Positions 33,980 to 43,000 of a DNA stretch of 64,000 bases are shown piece after piece. Source of the stretch: RGIG3701 sp017403345 (GTDB taxonomy: Bacteria; Planctomycetota; Planctomycetia; Pirellulales; Thermoguttaceae); assembly GCA_017403345.1 (NCBI GenBank), contig JAFQOH010000236.1, forward strand, positions 11,137-75,136, in the 5' to 3' direction. Below the pieces are notes generated by a model that worked only from the letters and a program-made list of their open reading frames with translations, searched no databases and was not told where the DNA came from. How positions within the stretch are numbered: position 1 is the first letter of the stretch; the number at the start of each line of letters is the position of its first letter. A program made the position numbers and the translations under genes.

Positions 33980-35479
33980 TCAGACTTCGTCCACGGACGG
34001 GCAGACGAAACCTTCGCGCCATTCGCGGTTGAGCTGGTCTTTCGCGTAGGCGCAGCAGTCGCAGAATTCTTCCTTTTCCGGATCGAATTTGAGCTGCGGA
34101 CCAAGGGACAGCGGAGTGGCTTCAAGATCCACGCCGTTCGCCTTGAGATGTTCGACCGTGCGCAGGACGGTGTCTTTGTTGTCGTCGCGGCTTTCGATCT
34201 TTTCCATCTCTTTGCAGAGCGTGTCGACCGAGACTTTGTTTTTCTCGCCGAGATAGTAGCTCGCATTTCCGAGGTGGGCCATCGCTGCGGAAAGGTGACC
34301 GTCGAGGATCGGAGCGTTCAGGCTGGACGCATCGCGGGAAACGACCGCATCGATGAAATTGCCAAAGTGGAACTGGTCGCTGCCGCCCTTGAATTCCTTA
34401 ATGACGTTGCCCTGCTTGTCGTAGGCGATGCACAGACCGTAGTGGACCTGAACGAGCTTGCCTTCGGTTCCGTAGAACACAACGCCGATCTTGGCACCGT
34501 CAATATCCGGAGTTTCCAGACCGCGGGTCTCAAAGACGATGGTCTTGTCGCCGTAATCGAAAACGGAAACTTCCGTGTTGGCCGTGTCGCCGGCATCGAC
34601 GTAGTTCGGGTCCTTGCGTTCGGCCTGGTATCCGAGACGGCCGCCGTAGGTGACCACTTTGTTCGGGTGACGCATCAGTCCAAGACCCCAACGGGCAATG
34701 TCGAGCTGGTGAGGACCCTGGTTTCCAGAGTCGCCGTTTCCGTAGAGACGCTGCCAGTGCCAGTCATAGTGGAACTGCTTGCGGGTGAGTTTCGGGTCGG
34801 TGTAGACCGCCGGGCCGCTCCAGAGGTTGAAATCAACGGAACCCGGAATATTCTGCGTGTAGTCGCCGAGCGCTCCGATGGACTTGCGGCGTTTGTAGCA
34901 GAGACCGCGGGCGAAATCGACTTTGCCGATGCCGCCTTCATGCATGAATTTCATCGCATCACGCAGAGCCGGATTGGAACGGCACTGGGTACCGACCTGG
35001 CACATGCGGCCGTACTTCTTCGCGGCAGCGACCATGGTCTTGCCTTCGAAGAGATTGTGCGTGGCAGGTTTTTCGACATAAACGTCTTTTCCGGCCTGCA
35101 TCGCCCAGATCGCGGACAGACCGTGCCAGAAGTTCGGCGTAGCACTTCCGACGACGTCGAGATTCTTGTCAGCGAAGGCGTCGCGCATGTCTTTCACGAA
35201 CTTCGGACGGAAACCCTGCTTCTTTTCGACCTGATCGCAGCGGGACTGACCGACGGCTTCGTCAACATCGACGAGGTAGGTGATGACGGTACGCGGATCG
35301 TTGATGAAACCGCTGATGTGGGAACCTCCGCGTCCACGGATACCGACAACAGCGCATTCAATTTTATCGTTCGCGGCCGGACCATCGTTCGCAAACATGA
35401 AAGTCGGGGAAACAGCACCGGCGGCGGCACTCGTGTAAAGAGTGGTACGGAGGAAATTACGGCGGGAAATATGGTTCAT
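33980..35479 (-). CDS. Tat-exported Gfo/Idh/MocA-family oxidoreductase, copy 1
   Basis: A 499-residue exported NAD(P)-dependent oxidoreductase. The Tat signal (SRRNFLRTTLYTSAAAGA, about 5-22) is followed by a Rossmann domain (about 40-180) with GIRGRGGSH as nucleotide loop and the EKP motif in YVEKPATHN; the C-terminal beta-sheet domain carries DWHWQRLYGNGDSGNQGPHQLD, containing the catalytic-type His. Members with this signal in planctomycetes are thought to act on sugars or inositols in the periplasm. It has a near-identical paralogue just upstream, with its own matching promoter. AAAGGAAA precedes the ATG at 35479; the longer frame upstream covers the promoter and is not coding. Confidence 0.88.
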   Translation of the reverse strand: MNHISRRNFLRTTLYTSAAAGAVSPTFMFANDGPAANDKIECAVVGIRGRGGSHISGFINDPRTVITYLVDVDEAVGQSRCDQVEKKQGFRPKFVKDMRDAFADKNLDVVGSATPNFWHGLSAIWAMQAGKDVYVEKPATHNLFEGKTMVAAAKKYGRMCQVGTQCRSNPALRDAMKFMHEGGIGKVDFARGLCYKRRKSIGALGDYTQNIPGSVDFNLWSGPAVYTDPKLTRKQFHYDWHWQRLYGNGDSGNQGPHQLDIARWGLGLMRHPNKVVTYGGRLGYQAERKDPNYVDAGDTANTEVSVFDYGDKTIVFETRGLETPDIDGAKIGVVFYGTEGKLVQVHYGLCIAYDKQGNVIKEFKGGSDQFHFGNFIDAVVSRDASSLNAPILDGHLSAAMAHLGNASYYLGEKNKVSVDTLCKEMEKIESRDDNKDTVLRTVEHLKANGVDLEATPLSLGPQLKFDPEKEEFCDCCAYAKDQLNREWREGFVCPSVDEV

Positions 35480-35563
35480 TTCAGTTTCCTTTCCAAAAGG
35501 GGGGTGAAGGTAAAATTTCCGGTCTTGCACAGAAACGACCCGTTTTCGACCGGTTTGAATCCC

Positions 35564-35592
35564 ATTATGCCACACAGTCCATTTTTTGTCAA
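35564..35592 (-). promoter_or_regulatory. Promoter of oxidoreductase copy 1
   Basis: On the minus strand TTGACA (rc of 35587-35592) and CATAAT (rc of 35564-35569), spacer 17 bp. The flanks (ATTATGCCACACAG and GTCAACCCAT on the plus strand) are the same as at the second copy. Confidence 0.72.
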
Positions 35593-35686
35593 CCCATTAG
35601 GTCCGCTTTTTGAGAAATTTTTAGAAAAATTTCCTTGACCAACCGATTTCTGCACTTCGGATCTCAGGGCATCGGACTTCTGCGTT

Positions 35687-37186
35687 TCAGACCTCGTTGA
35701 CCGATGGGCAGACGAACCCCTCACGCCATTCACGGTCAAGCAGTGCATTCGCGCCGGCACAGCAGCTGCAAAATTCTTCCTTTTCCGGGTCAAATTTGAG
35801 CTGCGGCCCAAGGGACAGCGGAGCGGCTTCGAGATCCACACCGTTCGCCTTGAGATGTTCGACCGTGCGCAGGACGGTGTCTTTGTTGTCGTCGCGGCTT
35901 TCGATCTTTTCCATCTCTTTGCAGAGCGTGTCGACCGAGACCCGATTTTTCTCGCCGAGATAGTAGCTCACGTTTCCGAGGTGGGCCATCGCTGCGGAAA
36001 GGTGCCCTTCGAGGATCGGCGCGTGCAGCAGGGAGGCATCCTGAGCCTTGACGGCATCGATGAAATTCGCGAAATGATCCTGCAGATAGCCGCCCCGGAA
36101 CTCACGGATGACTTTCCCGTTTTTGTCGTAGGCGACACACCGCTCGTAGTTGAACATGACGAGCTTTCCTTCGGTCCCGTAGAAAATGACGCCGATCTTC
36201 GTACCGTCCAGATCCGGAGTCTCCAGACCGCGGGTCTCGAACACGATGGTTTTATCGCCGTAATCGAAGACGGAGACTTCCGTGTTCGGCGTGTCGCCCG
36301 CGTCGACATAGTTCGGGTCCTTCCGTTCCGCCTGGTAGCCGAGCCGACCGCCGTAGGTGACCACCTTGTTCGGGTGACGCTTCAGACCGAGTCCCCAGCG
36401 CGCAATATCGAGTTCATGGGCACCCTGATTGCCGGAGTCTCCGTTTCCGTAGAGACGCTGCCAGTGCCAATCGTAGTGCAGGTTGGGACGGGTGAGTTTC
36501 GGCTCGGTGAGGATGGCCGGTCCGCTCCAGAGATCGAAATCGAGGGACTTCGGAATGTTTTGCGTGCAGTCGCCGAGCGCACCGATGGACTTGCGGCGTT
36601 TGTAGCAGAGTCCGCGTGCAAGATCGACGTTGCCGATCCCGCCTTCATGAATGAATTTCATCGCCTCACAGATCGCCCGAAGAGAACGGCTCTGCGTACC
36701 GACCTGGCAGATACGGCCGTACTTTTTCACCGCCGCGATCATGCTTTTGCCTTCAAAGAGGTTCTGAGAGGCTGGTTTTTCAACGTAAACGTCCTTTCCC
36801 GCCTGCATTGCCCAGATCGCGGAGAGACCGTGCCAGAAATTCGGCGTCGCACTGCTGACGGCATCGAGGTCTTTGTCGGCGAAGGCGTCGCGCATATCTT
36901 TTATGAACTTCGGACGAGATCCCTGTTTTTTTTCGACCTCACTGCAGCGTGCTTGACCGAAAGACTCATCCGGATCCACCAGGTACGTGATGACCGTGCG
37001 CGGATCGTTGAGGAAAGCGTTGATGTGCGCTCTTCCGCGGCTTCGGATACCGAGAACAGCACACTCGATCTTATCGTTCGCAGCCGGACCATCGTTTGCA
37101 AACATGAAGGTCGGGGAGACGGCACCCGCGGCGGCACTCGTGTAGAGTGTAGAACGGAGAAAATTACGGCGGGAAAACGGATTCAT
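35687..37186 (-). CDS. Tat-exported Gfo/Idh/MocA-family oxidoreductase, copy 2
   Basis: A 499-residue paralogue of the gene at 33980-35479, of identical length and colinear from the Tat signal (SRRNFLRSTLYTSAAAGA) to the end (EWREGFVCPSVNEV). The EKP segment reads YVEKPASQN and the substrate-side segment DWHWQRLYGNGDSGNQGAHELD. Differences cluster in the Rossmann domain (GIRSRGRAH for GIRGRGGSH) and in a region before the C-terminus (CVAYDKNGKVIREFRGGYLQ), so the two may differ in cofactor or substrate. The promoter region was duplicated together with the gene. Confidence 0.88.
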   Translation of the reverse strand: MNPFSRRNFLRSTLYTSAAAGAVSPTFMFANDGPAANDKIECAVLGIRSRGRAHINAFLNDPRTVITYLVDPDESFGQARCSEVEKKQGSRPKFIKDMRDAFADKDLDAVSSATPNFWHGLSAIWAMQAGKDVYVEKPASQNLFEGKSMIAAVKKYGRICQVGTQSRSLRAICEAMKFIHEGGIGNVDLARGLCYKRRKSIGALGDCTQNIPKSLDFDLWSGPAILTEPKLTRPNLHYDWHWQRLYGNGDSGNQGAHELDIARWGLGLKRHPNKVVTYGGRLGYQAERKDPNYVDAGDTPNTEVSVFDYGDKTIVFETRGLETPDLDGTKIGVIFYGTEGKLVMFNYERCVAYDKNGKVIREFRGGYLQDHFANFIDAVKAQDASLLHAPILEGHLSAAMAHLGNVSYYLGEKNRVSVDTLCKEMEKIESRDDNKDTVLRTVEHLKANGVDLEAAPLSLGPQLKFDPEKEEFCSCCAGANALLDREWREGFVCPSVNEV

Positions 37187-37286
37187 TTTTGGTTCCTTTT
37201 CAAATTTAAATGAAGGTAAAGGCTGGAAATCCTTGTAATCGGAAAAAGAGGGCATTTCAAACCATATGCCGACAAATCTAGGATCC

Positions 37287-37315
37287 ATTATGCCACACAG
37301 CCTATTTCTTGTCAA
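37287..37315 (-). promoter_or_regulatory. Promoter of oxidoreductase copy 2
   Basis: TTGACA (rc of 37310-37315) and CATAAT (rc of 37287-37292), spacer 17 bp, in a context matching that of copy 1. Confidence 0.72.
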
Positions 37316-37367
37316 CCCATCCAAGTTCACTTTTTGAGAAATTTTTAGAAAATTTTTGGTTGGCCTA

Positions 37368-37395
37368 TTGCATTTCGGCACAAATCTTCTATAAT
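37368..37395 (+). promoter_or_regulatory. Promoter of the beta-propeller/TPR gene
   Basis: TTGCAT (37368-37373) and TATAAT (37390-37395), spacer 16 bp, about 77 bases before the ATG at 37472. It is divergent from the promoter of oxidoreductase copy 2. Confidence 0.75.
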
Positions 37396-37471
37396 GGGGG
37401 GAATGTTTAAAACTTGCCTGAAAATTTTGACCTTTAGAAAAAATCACATTCAGTTTGGAGAGAGGCGCAGA

Positions 37472-40400
37472 ATGAAAAGAAAGGGAATTTTGACCGTGAG
37501 TTTTCTGATTTTGAATATGTTCATGACGTCGGCGTCGTATATATTGTCCGCGTCTGCGGAAGAAGTGCGGCTTTTTATCGGTTCCTATGACCGTAAGGCG
37601 GAGGATCGCGGGATCTACGTTTCGACGCTGGATGAGCGTACGGCGAAACTTAGCGTTCCGGTTCGAGCGGCAGAACTTTCGAATCCGGGATTTCTCGTTT
37701 TTTCATCCGATTTCGAGTATCTCTATGCCGTCTGCGGAGAAAAAAAGGATTCGGTCGCGGCATTTCGCGTGACTGCGCCGGAAAAGGAGGAAAAGAAGGA
37801 AAAGAAGGCAAAGAACGCTCAGTGTCTTGAGGAGCTGAACCGTCTGACGGATCTTGGGCGTTCGGTCTGCCATTTGACGCTGGATGCCTCGCAGACTTAT
37901 GTTTTGACGGCGCATTACAGCACGTCGCAGGTCGCGCTTCACCAGCTGAAAAAAGACCGGTCGCTGGACCGAGAAGTTCAGAAGATCGAACTTTCCGGAA
38001 CGGGCCCCAATGCGAAACGTCAGGAGAGAGCGCATCCGCACAGTGTGAAATTTGGCGCGGGGGACGTTTTTTATGTTCCGGATCTTGGAACGGACCGGAT
38101 CATGATCTATCGATTGGATCCGGTCATGCACACGTTTGCGCCGAACGATCCTCCGTTTTTTGCCTCCGAGCCGGGCAGCGGTCCGCGTCATCTGTGTTTC
38201 TCGCCGGACCGTCGGACGCTTTATGCCGTGAACGAGCTTTCGTGTACGGTGACGGCATGCAGAGTTTTACAGAATGGCGGTCTGGAAGCGTTTCAGACGG
38301 TCTCGACGCTCCCGGAGGGGGTGAAAGCGGATGATGGCGACACCGTCAGTACCGCCGCAGAGATCGCACGGACTCCAGACGGGCGTTTTCTTTACGTTTC
38401 GAACCGCGGCCATGATTCGCTCGCGTGCTTTAAGATCATGGCGGACGGCACGCTGATGCTGCGGGAGATCGTTTCGGTACATGGGAAGACTCCGCGTCAT
38501 TTTGCGATCTCTCCAACGGGAAAGTACCTCGCGGCTGCGAATCAGGATTCCGATTCCGTTTCGCTTTTCCGTATCCACGCCGACAGCGGGAAACTCCAGT
38601 TCGTTTCCGAGCAGAAACTGCCCGTTTCGCCGATTTGTATCGCGTTTGAGAAAGTGCACATGAATGTCGATGTGGAGCGGGAATTCCGGGAACTTTCGCA
38701 GATGAAGCTGGATCCAGTTTCTCCGAACTGGAAGACGCTTGGGGACTATCCGCTGAAGGAAACATTGGCGAAAGTGAAGAAACTTCCGAAAAAGTCGTTT
38801 CCAGAAGAGCTTATCCTTGCGCGGGCCTCGGTGGAGACGCTCGAGGAACTTCAGGATTTTATCCTGCTTGCATTCGAGATGGAAAAGCTGTGCGGCGAGA
38901 GCGAAGATCGTGATTTTATCCGTGAAATGACGATCCAGGCAGTCCTTCAGCGTTCATCGCTGATCGTGCAGCGTCTTGAGACTCTGAAAGTGCTTCAGCT
39001 TCAGGTAGTTTCCGGACTTCTTGGGCGTGAGCTGGAATTCCTTGACCGGATCTCGGAATGGAATGTGAAGACTCCGATCCTGGATCTTTGCCGCGGGTGG
39101 CTGATGCACTATCGAAAGCTCGCGGAAAAAAAAGGAGCTGAAATTCCATCTTCGGTGTTCATTACGGAACCGGCGGCCCGGAAATCGATCGTTTCTGGGA
39201 TCGAGCAGGCGCTGAAACTTCAGGACTATGCTGAGTATGCCAAACTTCTTGCACGTTCTCTAATGGCGCGCGGGGTCTGGAGTGCGGACACGGAGCCGGA
39301 AAAGGCGCTTGCGGACATTCAGTTGGCGTGTGCGATGGATCCGTCGCTGAAAGAGCGTGCGCAGGACGCCTCGCTCCTGCTTTTCATCCACACAGAAAGG
39401 TACGAGGAAGCTCTGGCGATCCTTGACGAACTGCTTGCGGACTGGGAGGCGAAGAAACTTGAAGACGCGCAGGCAAAAGATCCTCAAGATCAGGCAGAGG
39501 GAGCGGAGCCGGCGGAAGAGACGGAGGCTAAAAGCGCTCCTTCACCGCGTGACGAAAATGTGGAAAATGTGCTTTACCTGAACATTCAGAAACTGCGTAT
39601 CGAGCTCCTTCTGAAGCTTGACCGAAAGGAAGAGGCGCTGAAGACCGTCGAGGCGGCATTGGAAGCTGCGCCGAAAGAAACGCAGCTCCTGAATTTGAAA
39701 CTGCAGGTACTCACTCTGATGGAGAAGTTTGAGGAGTGTCTTGATGTCGTGAGTGCGTTGATCGATGAAGATCCGCTCAATGCACAGCTTTACATTCTGC
39801 GGGCAGAGCTTCGTTCCGTGCTCGGACAGGAAGAAGAAGCGCTGAAAGATTTCGATGAGGCTATTTCTCTCAGTGGAGGTCTGTCTGAGATCCGGATGCA
39901 GAAACTCCAGCTTCTGATCGAAATGAAACGTTACGACGAGGCTGAAAAGGAAACGTTTGCGCTTCTGGAAAAGGATCCGGAAAATGTCCCGCTCCTCTTT
40001 CAGGCTGCCTTGCTGAGTCTGACGCAGGAAAACTATGCAAAGGCGCTGGAGATCGCTCTGAAAGCAGACGCACTGCTCGCAAATGAAACGGTCTCGGCGG
40101 ATGCAGAGAACGCGGAGAGCGCGGAAGAAACGGCGAAAATGCTCCGGATCCAGAAACTCTCGGTCTGGCAGTTTCTCGCAAATTTCTACCTCATGTCCGG
40201 TGAACACGCCCGTGCGGTGGAGTTCTACGCCCGCTATATGGAGCTGGATGCTGAAAATGCGCAGATCCTGAACAATTACGCGTGGGTCCTCTGCACCTCT
40301 CCGGATGATGCGGTCCGAGACGGCAAAAAGGCGGTGGTGTTGGCAGAAAAAGCGATCGCGCTGGATCGGTGTGCCGGTTACATCAGCACGCTGGCTGCGG

Positions 40401-40672
40401 CATATGCGGAACTTGGAGATTTTGAAAAAGCGAAGGAGCTGGTCGACGAAGCGCTCCAGATTGCGGAAGAGGCTGCAAAAAAAGCAGAGGCGGATGAGGA
40501 GACTGCTGATGGTCCGGATGGATCGGATGGATCGGATGATCTGGACGCTGCACTGACCGAATCGCTGAAGAAGGAACGCGCCTCTTACGAAGCTGGGGAA
40601 CCGATCCGCGAAAAGGTCGAGACCTACCGGACGAATGAGACTCCGCAGAGTGAAAAAGAGCAGGAGGAGTGA
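37472..40672 (+). CDS. Secreted lactonase-type beta-propeller fused to TPR domain
   Basis: A 1066-residue protein. A signal peptide (about 1-30, ending SASAEE) leads into a seven-bladed propeller of the 6-phosphogluconolactonase type (about 30-395), with blade motifs such as GPRHLCFSPDRRTLYAVNE, TPDGRFLYVSNRG and TPRHFAISPTGKYLAAANQD. A helical middle region (about 400-620) is followed by tetratricopeptide repeats (about 630-1010) broken by acidic linkers, and a Lys/Glu/Asp-rich tail containing a GSDGSDD run. The propeller alone would be a lactonase or a sugar-binding platform; the TPRs suggest a protein-assembly role in the periplasm. The ATG at 37472 has GGAGAG upstream and begins the signal; an earlier in-frame ATG overlaps the promoter. 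Confidence 0.82.
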   Translation: MKRKGILTVSFLILNMFMTSASYILSASAEEVRLFIGSYDRKAEDRGIYVSTLDERTAKLSVPVRAAELSNPGFLVFSSDFEYLYAVCGEKKDSVAAFRVTAPEKEEKKEKKAKNAQCLEELNRLTDLGRSVCHLTLDASQTYVLTAHYSTSQVALHQLKKDRSLDREVQKIELSGTGPNAKRQERAHPHSVKFGAGDVFYVPDLGTDRIMIYRLDPVMHTFAPNDPPFFASEPGSGPRHLCFSPDRRTLYAVNELSCTVTACRVLQNGGLEAFQTVSTLPEGVKADDGDTVSTAAEIARTPDGRFLYVSNRGHDSLACFKIMADGTLMLREIVSVHGKTPRHFAISPTGKYLAAANQDSDSVSLFRIHADSGKLQFVSEQKLPVSPICIAFEKVHMNVDVEREFRELSQMKLDPVSPNWKTLGDYPLKETLAKVKKLPKKSFPEELILARASVETLEELQDFILLAFEMEKLCGESEDRDFIREMTIQAVLQRSSLIVQRLETLKVLQLQVVSGLLGRELEFLDRISEWNVKTPILDLCRGWLMHYRKLAEKKGAEIPSSVFITEPAARKSIVSGIEQALKLQDYAEYAKLLARSLMARGVWSADTEPEKALADIQLACAMDPSLKERAQDASLLLFIHTERYEEALAILDELLADWEAKKLEDAQAKDPQDQAEGAEPAEETEAKSAPSPRDENVENVLYLNIQKLRIELLLKLDRKEEALKTVEAALEAAPKETQLLNLKLQVLTLMEKFEECLDVVSALIDEDPLNAQLYILRAELRSVLGQEEEALKDFDEAISLSGGLSEIRMQKLQLLIEMKRYDEAEKETFALLEKDPENVPLLFQAALLSLTQENYAKALEIALKADALLANETVSADAENAESAEETAKMLRIQKLSVWQFLANFYLMSGEHARAVEFYARYMELDAENAQILNNYAWVLCTSPDDAVRDGKKAVVLAEKAIALDRCAGYISTLAAAYAELGDFEKAKELVDEALQIAEEAAKKAEADEETADGPDGSDGSDDLDAALTESLKKERASYEAGEPIREKVETYRTNETPQSEKEQEE

Positions 40673-40693
40673 ACTGCGAGACGAATGGTCGAT

Positions 40694-40810
40694 GAATGGA
40701 TCCGGTGAATGGATCCGGTGAATGGATCCGGTGAATGGATCCGGTGAATGGATCCGGTGAATGGATCCGGTGAATGGATCCGGTGAATGGATCCGGTGAA
40801 TGGATCCGGC
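40694..40810 (+). repeat. 13-bp tandem array, nine copies
   Basis: GAATGGATCCGGT repeats exactly nine times (nine times 13 is 117 bp), differing only in the final base of the last copy. It starts about 20 bases after the propeller/TPR stop. Each unit carries a GGATCC palindrome. Confidence 0.97.
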
Positions 40811-40872
40811 AAGCGGGAGCGGAGTTCATGCTTCGCTTCCGTGCCGTTTAAAATTTTTCGTGAAGTCTGTTT

Positions 40873-41010
40873 CTTTTCGTGCTTTTCGTGAAATTCGTGT
40901 CAGGATACGTTCCCTGCCTTCCTCTTTTTTCCTTTTCAGTGTGTTTCTATGTCTCTTCTGCGCATTCAGTGGTGAGATCGGAACTTGGATCGGTACGTAC
41001 TTTCCGGAAG
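40873..41010 (+). repeat. Dispersed repeat, copy 2 of the long matching pair
   Basis: A 138-bp segment that matches 7621-7757 from CTTTTCGTG to CTTTCCGGAAG, in the same orientation, 33 kb away. The longest shared run includes TCAGTGGTGAGATCGGAAC. Confidence 0.85.
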
Positions 41011-41075
41011 ATCCGACTTTTTTGGCAAATTTCCAAAACTTTTCTCTAATTTTGAAAATATTCGTTTCTCCTTCC

Positions 41076-41104
41076 TTGCATAAAAAGGCGATTTGTGCTA
41101 AAAT
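41076..41104 (+). promoter_or_regulatory. Promoter of the MFS/FAD oxidoreductase genes
   Basis: TTGCAT (41076-41081) and TAAAAT (41099-41104), spacer 17 bp, 70 bases before the MFS start codon. Confidence 0.7.
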
Positions 41105-41173
41105 GAACAGTATATCGTTTTTTGAATGCGTTTCAATTTTTCACGGTGCCCTCAGAGAACTTTGGAGAAAATC

Positions 41174-42901
41174 ATGCGTTCCCTTTTGACCCCGCCCCCC
41201 GCGGCGCCTCCCATTCCGGAAGATCAGATCCCAAGTACTTACCAACGCTATCGTTGGCAGGTCTTCACCGGGATCTTCATCGGATATGCTGCCTACTATC
41301 TCCTACGCAAAAATATCCAGCTGGCGGGTCCGTACCTTACGGATTTCGGCTTCACGAAAAGTGACCTCGGGTTTGCGTTTTCCGGCGTGGCGATCTCTTA
41401 CGGATTGAGCAAATTTTTGATGGGGACGGTCTCGGATCGAAGCAATGCACGCAATTTTCTCAGCATTGGGCTGGTCATCACCGCGCTGCTCACGATACTT
41501 GCCGGTTTCTTCTGCAGTTCCGCTTGGATCGGTGATGTGAAGACCACGAAGAGTGAGCATATCGCCACTGTGCAGTTCGTGGAAGAGGCGAACAGTAAAG
41601 AAAATATCGCGAAAGTGAAGATCCTTGAACTAAAGCCCGTCACTGACGCAAACGCTGGTGCGAATCTCACGAAAATGGAATTCGTCGAAAATGAGAGCAC
41701 CAAAGGGATGCTTGCCAATGAGAATGTCATTGAAGTGCGGGTTCTAAAACCGAAAAAGACGCAAGCGGAAAGTGCGGCCGTGAATAAAACGGCTGCGGAA
41801 AGTGCGGCCGTGAATAAAACGGCTGCGGAAAGTGATGATGCGGATGTGAAGCTTGCGGATGTGAAGCTCGCGGTGGTGAATATCAATGAAAGCAAGAAAA
41901 GCTCTATTCTCATCATCTGGTTCGGCATCCAGCTCCTGATCGGCTGGTTCGGCGGATGCGGATGGCCTCCGTGTGGGCGCGTCATGACGCACTGGTTCTC
42001 CTTGAAGGAACGCGGACGCACAATTGCCGTTTGGAATGTCGCGCATAATGTCGGCGGCGGTCTCATCGCTCCCATCACGGCATTTGGCGTCGGTATTTTC
42101 GGCCTCCTTCACTGGGAGTACGGTGTTTTCTACCTCCCGGCCGTCATTGCGATCGGTGTTGCTTTCATTGCCTGGCTTCTCATCCGTGACACGCCGCAAT
42201 CCTGCGGTCTCCCCTCCATCGAGCACTTTACAAACGACTTTCCGCCCGAATATTCCGAAAAAAACGAGCAGGAACTCAGTATGTACGAGATCATTTTCAA
42301 ATACATCCTGAACAATCGGGTCCTTTGGTTGCTCGGGATCGCCAACGCTTTCATTTACCTGCTCCGGTACGGCATTGGCGACTGGGCGCCGACGTATCTT
42401 GCGGAGGCGAAGCACTACGACATTCACGAATCCGCGTGGGCTTACTTCCTCTACGAATTCGCCGCGATCCCCGGCACGCTCATCTGCGGGTGGCTTAGCG
42501 ACACGAAATTTAAAGGCCGGCATGCCGTCACGTCCATCGTCTTCATGGCACTGACGATCCCATTCCTTCTCCTTTACTGGCTGAATCCGCTGGATGCGAA
42601 GTGGCTCGATTTCCTCTCGCTCATCATCCTTGGCTTCCTCATTTACGGTCCGGTCATGCTCATCGGTGTGCTCGCCCTTGAGATCGCACCGAAGAAAGCC
42701 TCCGGAAGTTCTGCCGGATTTATGAGTGTCTGGGGCTACTTCGTTGGGACCGCATTTTTCGCGAACTACCTGATGGGGCTCATCTCCGACAAATTTGACT
42801 GGGACGGCGGCTTCATCTTCCTTTGTGCCGGATGCGTTTTGTCGATCATTTTCCTTACTATCGCGGCGATCGCGCACAGGAATTACCAGATCGAAAAATA
42901 A
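41174..42901 (+). CDS. MFS organophosphate:phosphate antiporter (GlpT/UhpC-like) with loop insertion
   Basis: A 575-residue inner-membrane transporter of the organophosphate/phosphate antiporter family. The N-terminal region (YRWQVFTGIFIGYAAYYLLRKN) and SYGLSKFLMGTVSDRSNAR loop are family hallmarks; members import glycerol-3-phosphate or hexose phosphates in exchange for phosphate. About 12 helices are visible. Unusually, some 110 residues are inserted after helix 4 or so (about 118-235), hydrophilic and containing a 10-residue repeat AESAAVNKTA. Downstream FAD oxidoreductases suggest glycerol-3-phosphate as substrate. GGAGAAA precedes the ATG at 41174. Confidence 0.86.
   Translation: MRSLLTPPPAAPPIPEDQIPSTYQRYRWQVFTGIFIGYAAYYLLRKNIQLAGPYLTDFGFTKSDLGFAFSGVAISYGLSKFLMGTVSDRSNARNFLSIGLVITALLTILAGFFCSSAWIGDVKTTKSEHIATVQFVEEANSKENIAKVKILELKPVTDANAGANLTKMEFVENESTKGMLANENVIEVRVLKPKKTQAESAAVNKTAAESAAVNKTAAESDDADVKLADVKLAVVNINESKKSSILIIWFGIQLLIGWFGGCGWPPCGRVMTHWFSLKERGRTIAVWNVAHNVGGGLIAPITAFGVGIFGLLHWEYGVFYLPAVIAIGVAFIAWLLIRDTPQSCGLPSIEHFTNDFPPEYSEKNEQELSMYEIIFKYILNNRVLWLLGIANAFIYLLRYGIGDWAPTYLAEAKHYDIHESAWAYFLYEFAAIPGTLICGWLSDTKFKGRHAVTSIVFMALTIPFLLLYWLNPLDAKWLDFLSLIILGFLIYGPVMLIGVLALEIAPKKASGSSAGFMSVWGYFVGTAFFANYLMGLISDKFDWDGGFIFLCAGCVLSIIFLTIAAIAHRNYQIEK
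41765..41836 (+). repeat. In-frame 30-bp repeat in the MFS loop
   Basis: The unit starting GCGGAAAGTGCGGCCGTGAA occurs at 41765 and 41795 and in part at 41825, encoding AESAAVNKTA. The two full copies are identical, so the duplication is recent. Confidence 0.92.
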
Positions 42902-43000
42902 AAAACGTTCATGTTTCGAAACGCTGGGAAGCCGATTCTGACCGCGTGTCCCGTTTCTCCGCGTTTCATTCCCCATTCATCAACTAACCCATTTGAAATC

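Larger units (their letters stand above)
40673..41173. other. Repeat-filled gap before the MFS gene
   Basis: About 500 bases without a gene: the 13-bp array (40694-40810), a copy of the dispersed repeat (40873-41010) and the MFS promoter (41076-41104). Confidence 0.75.

Noticed and set aside
33824..37213. Two long plus-strand open frames opposite the MocA oxidoreductases
   Set aside because: They resemble each other only because the genes beneath them are duplicated.
40694..40810. Possible CRISPR array
   Set aside because: Units are 13 bp with no spacers and no cas genes nearby. The 12-, 16- and 21-bp arrays are likewise simple tandem repeats.
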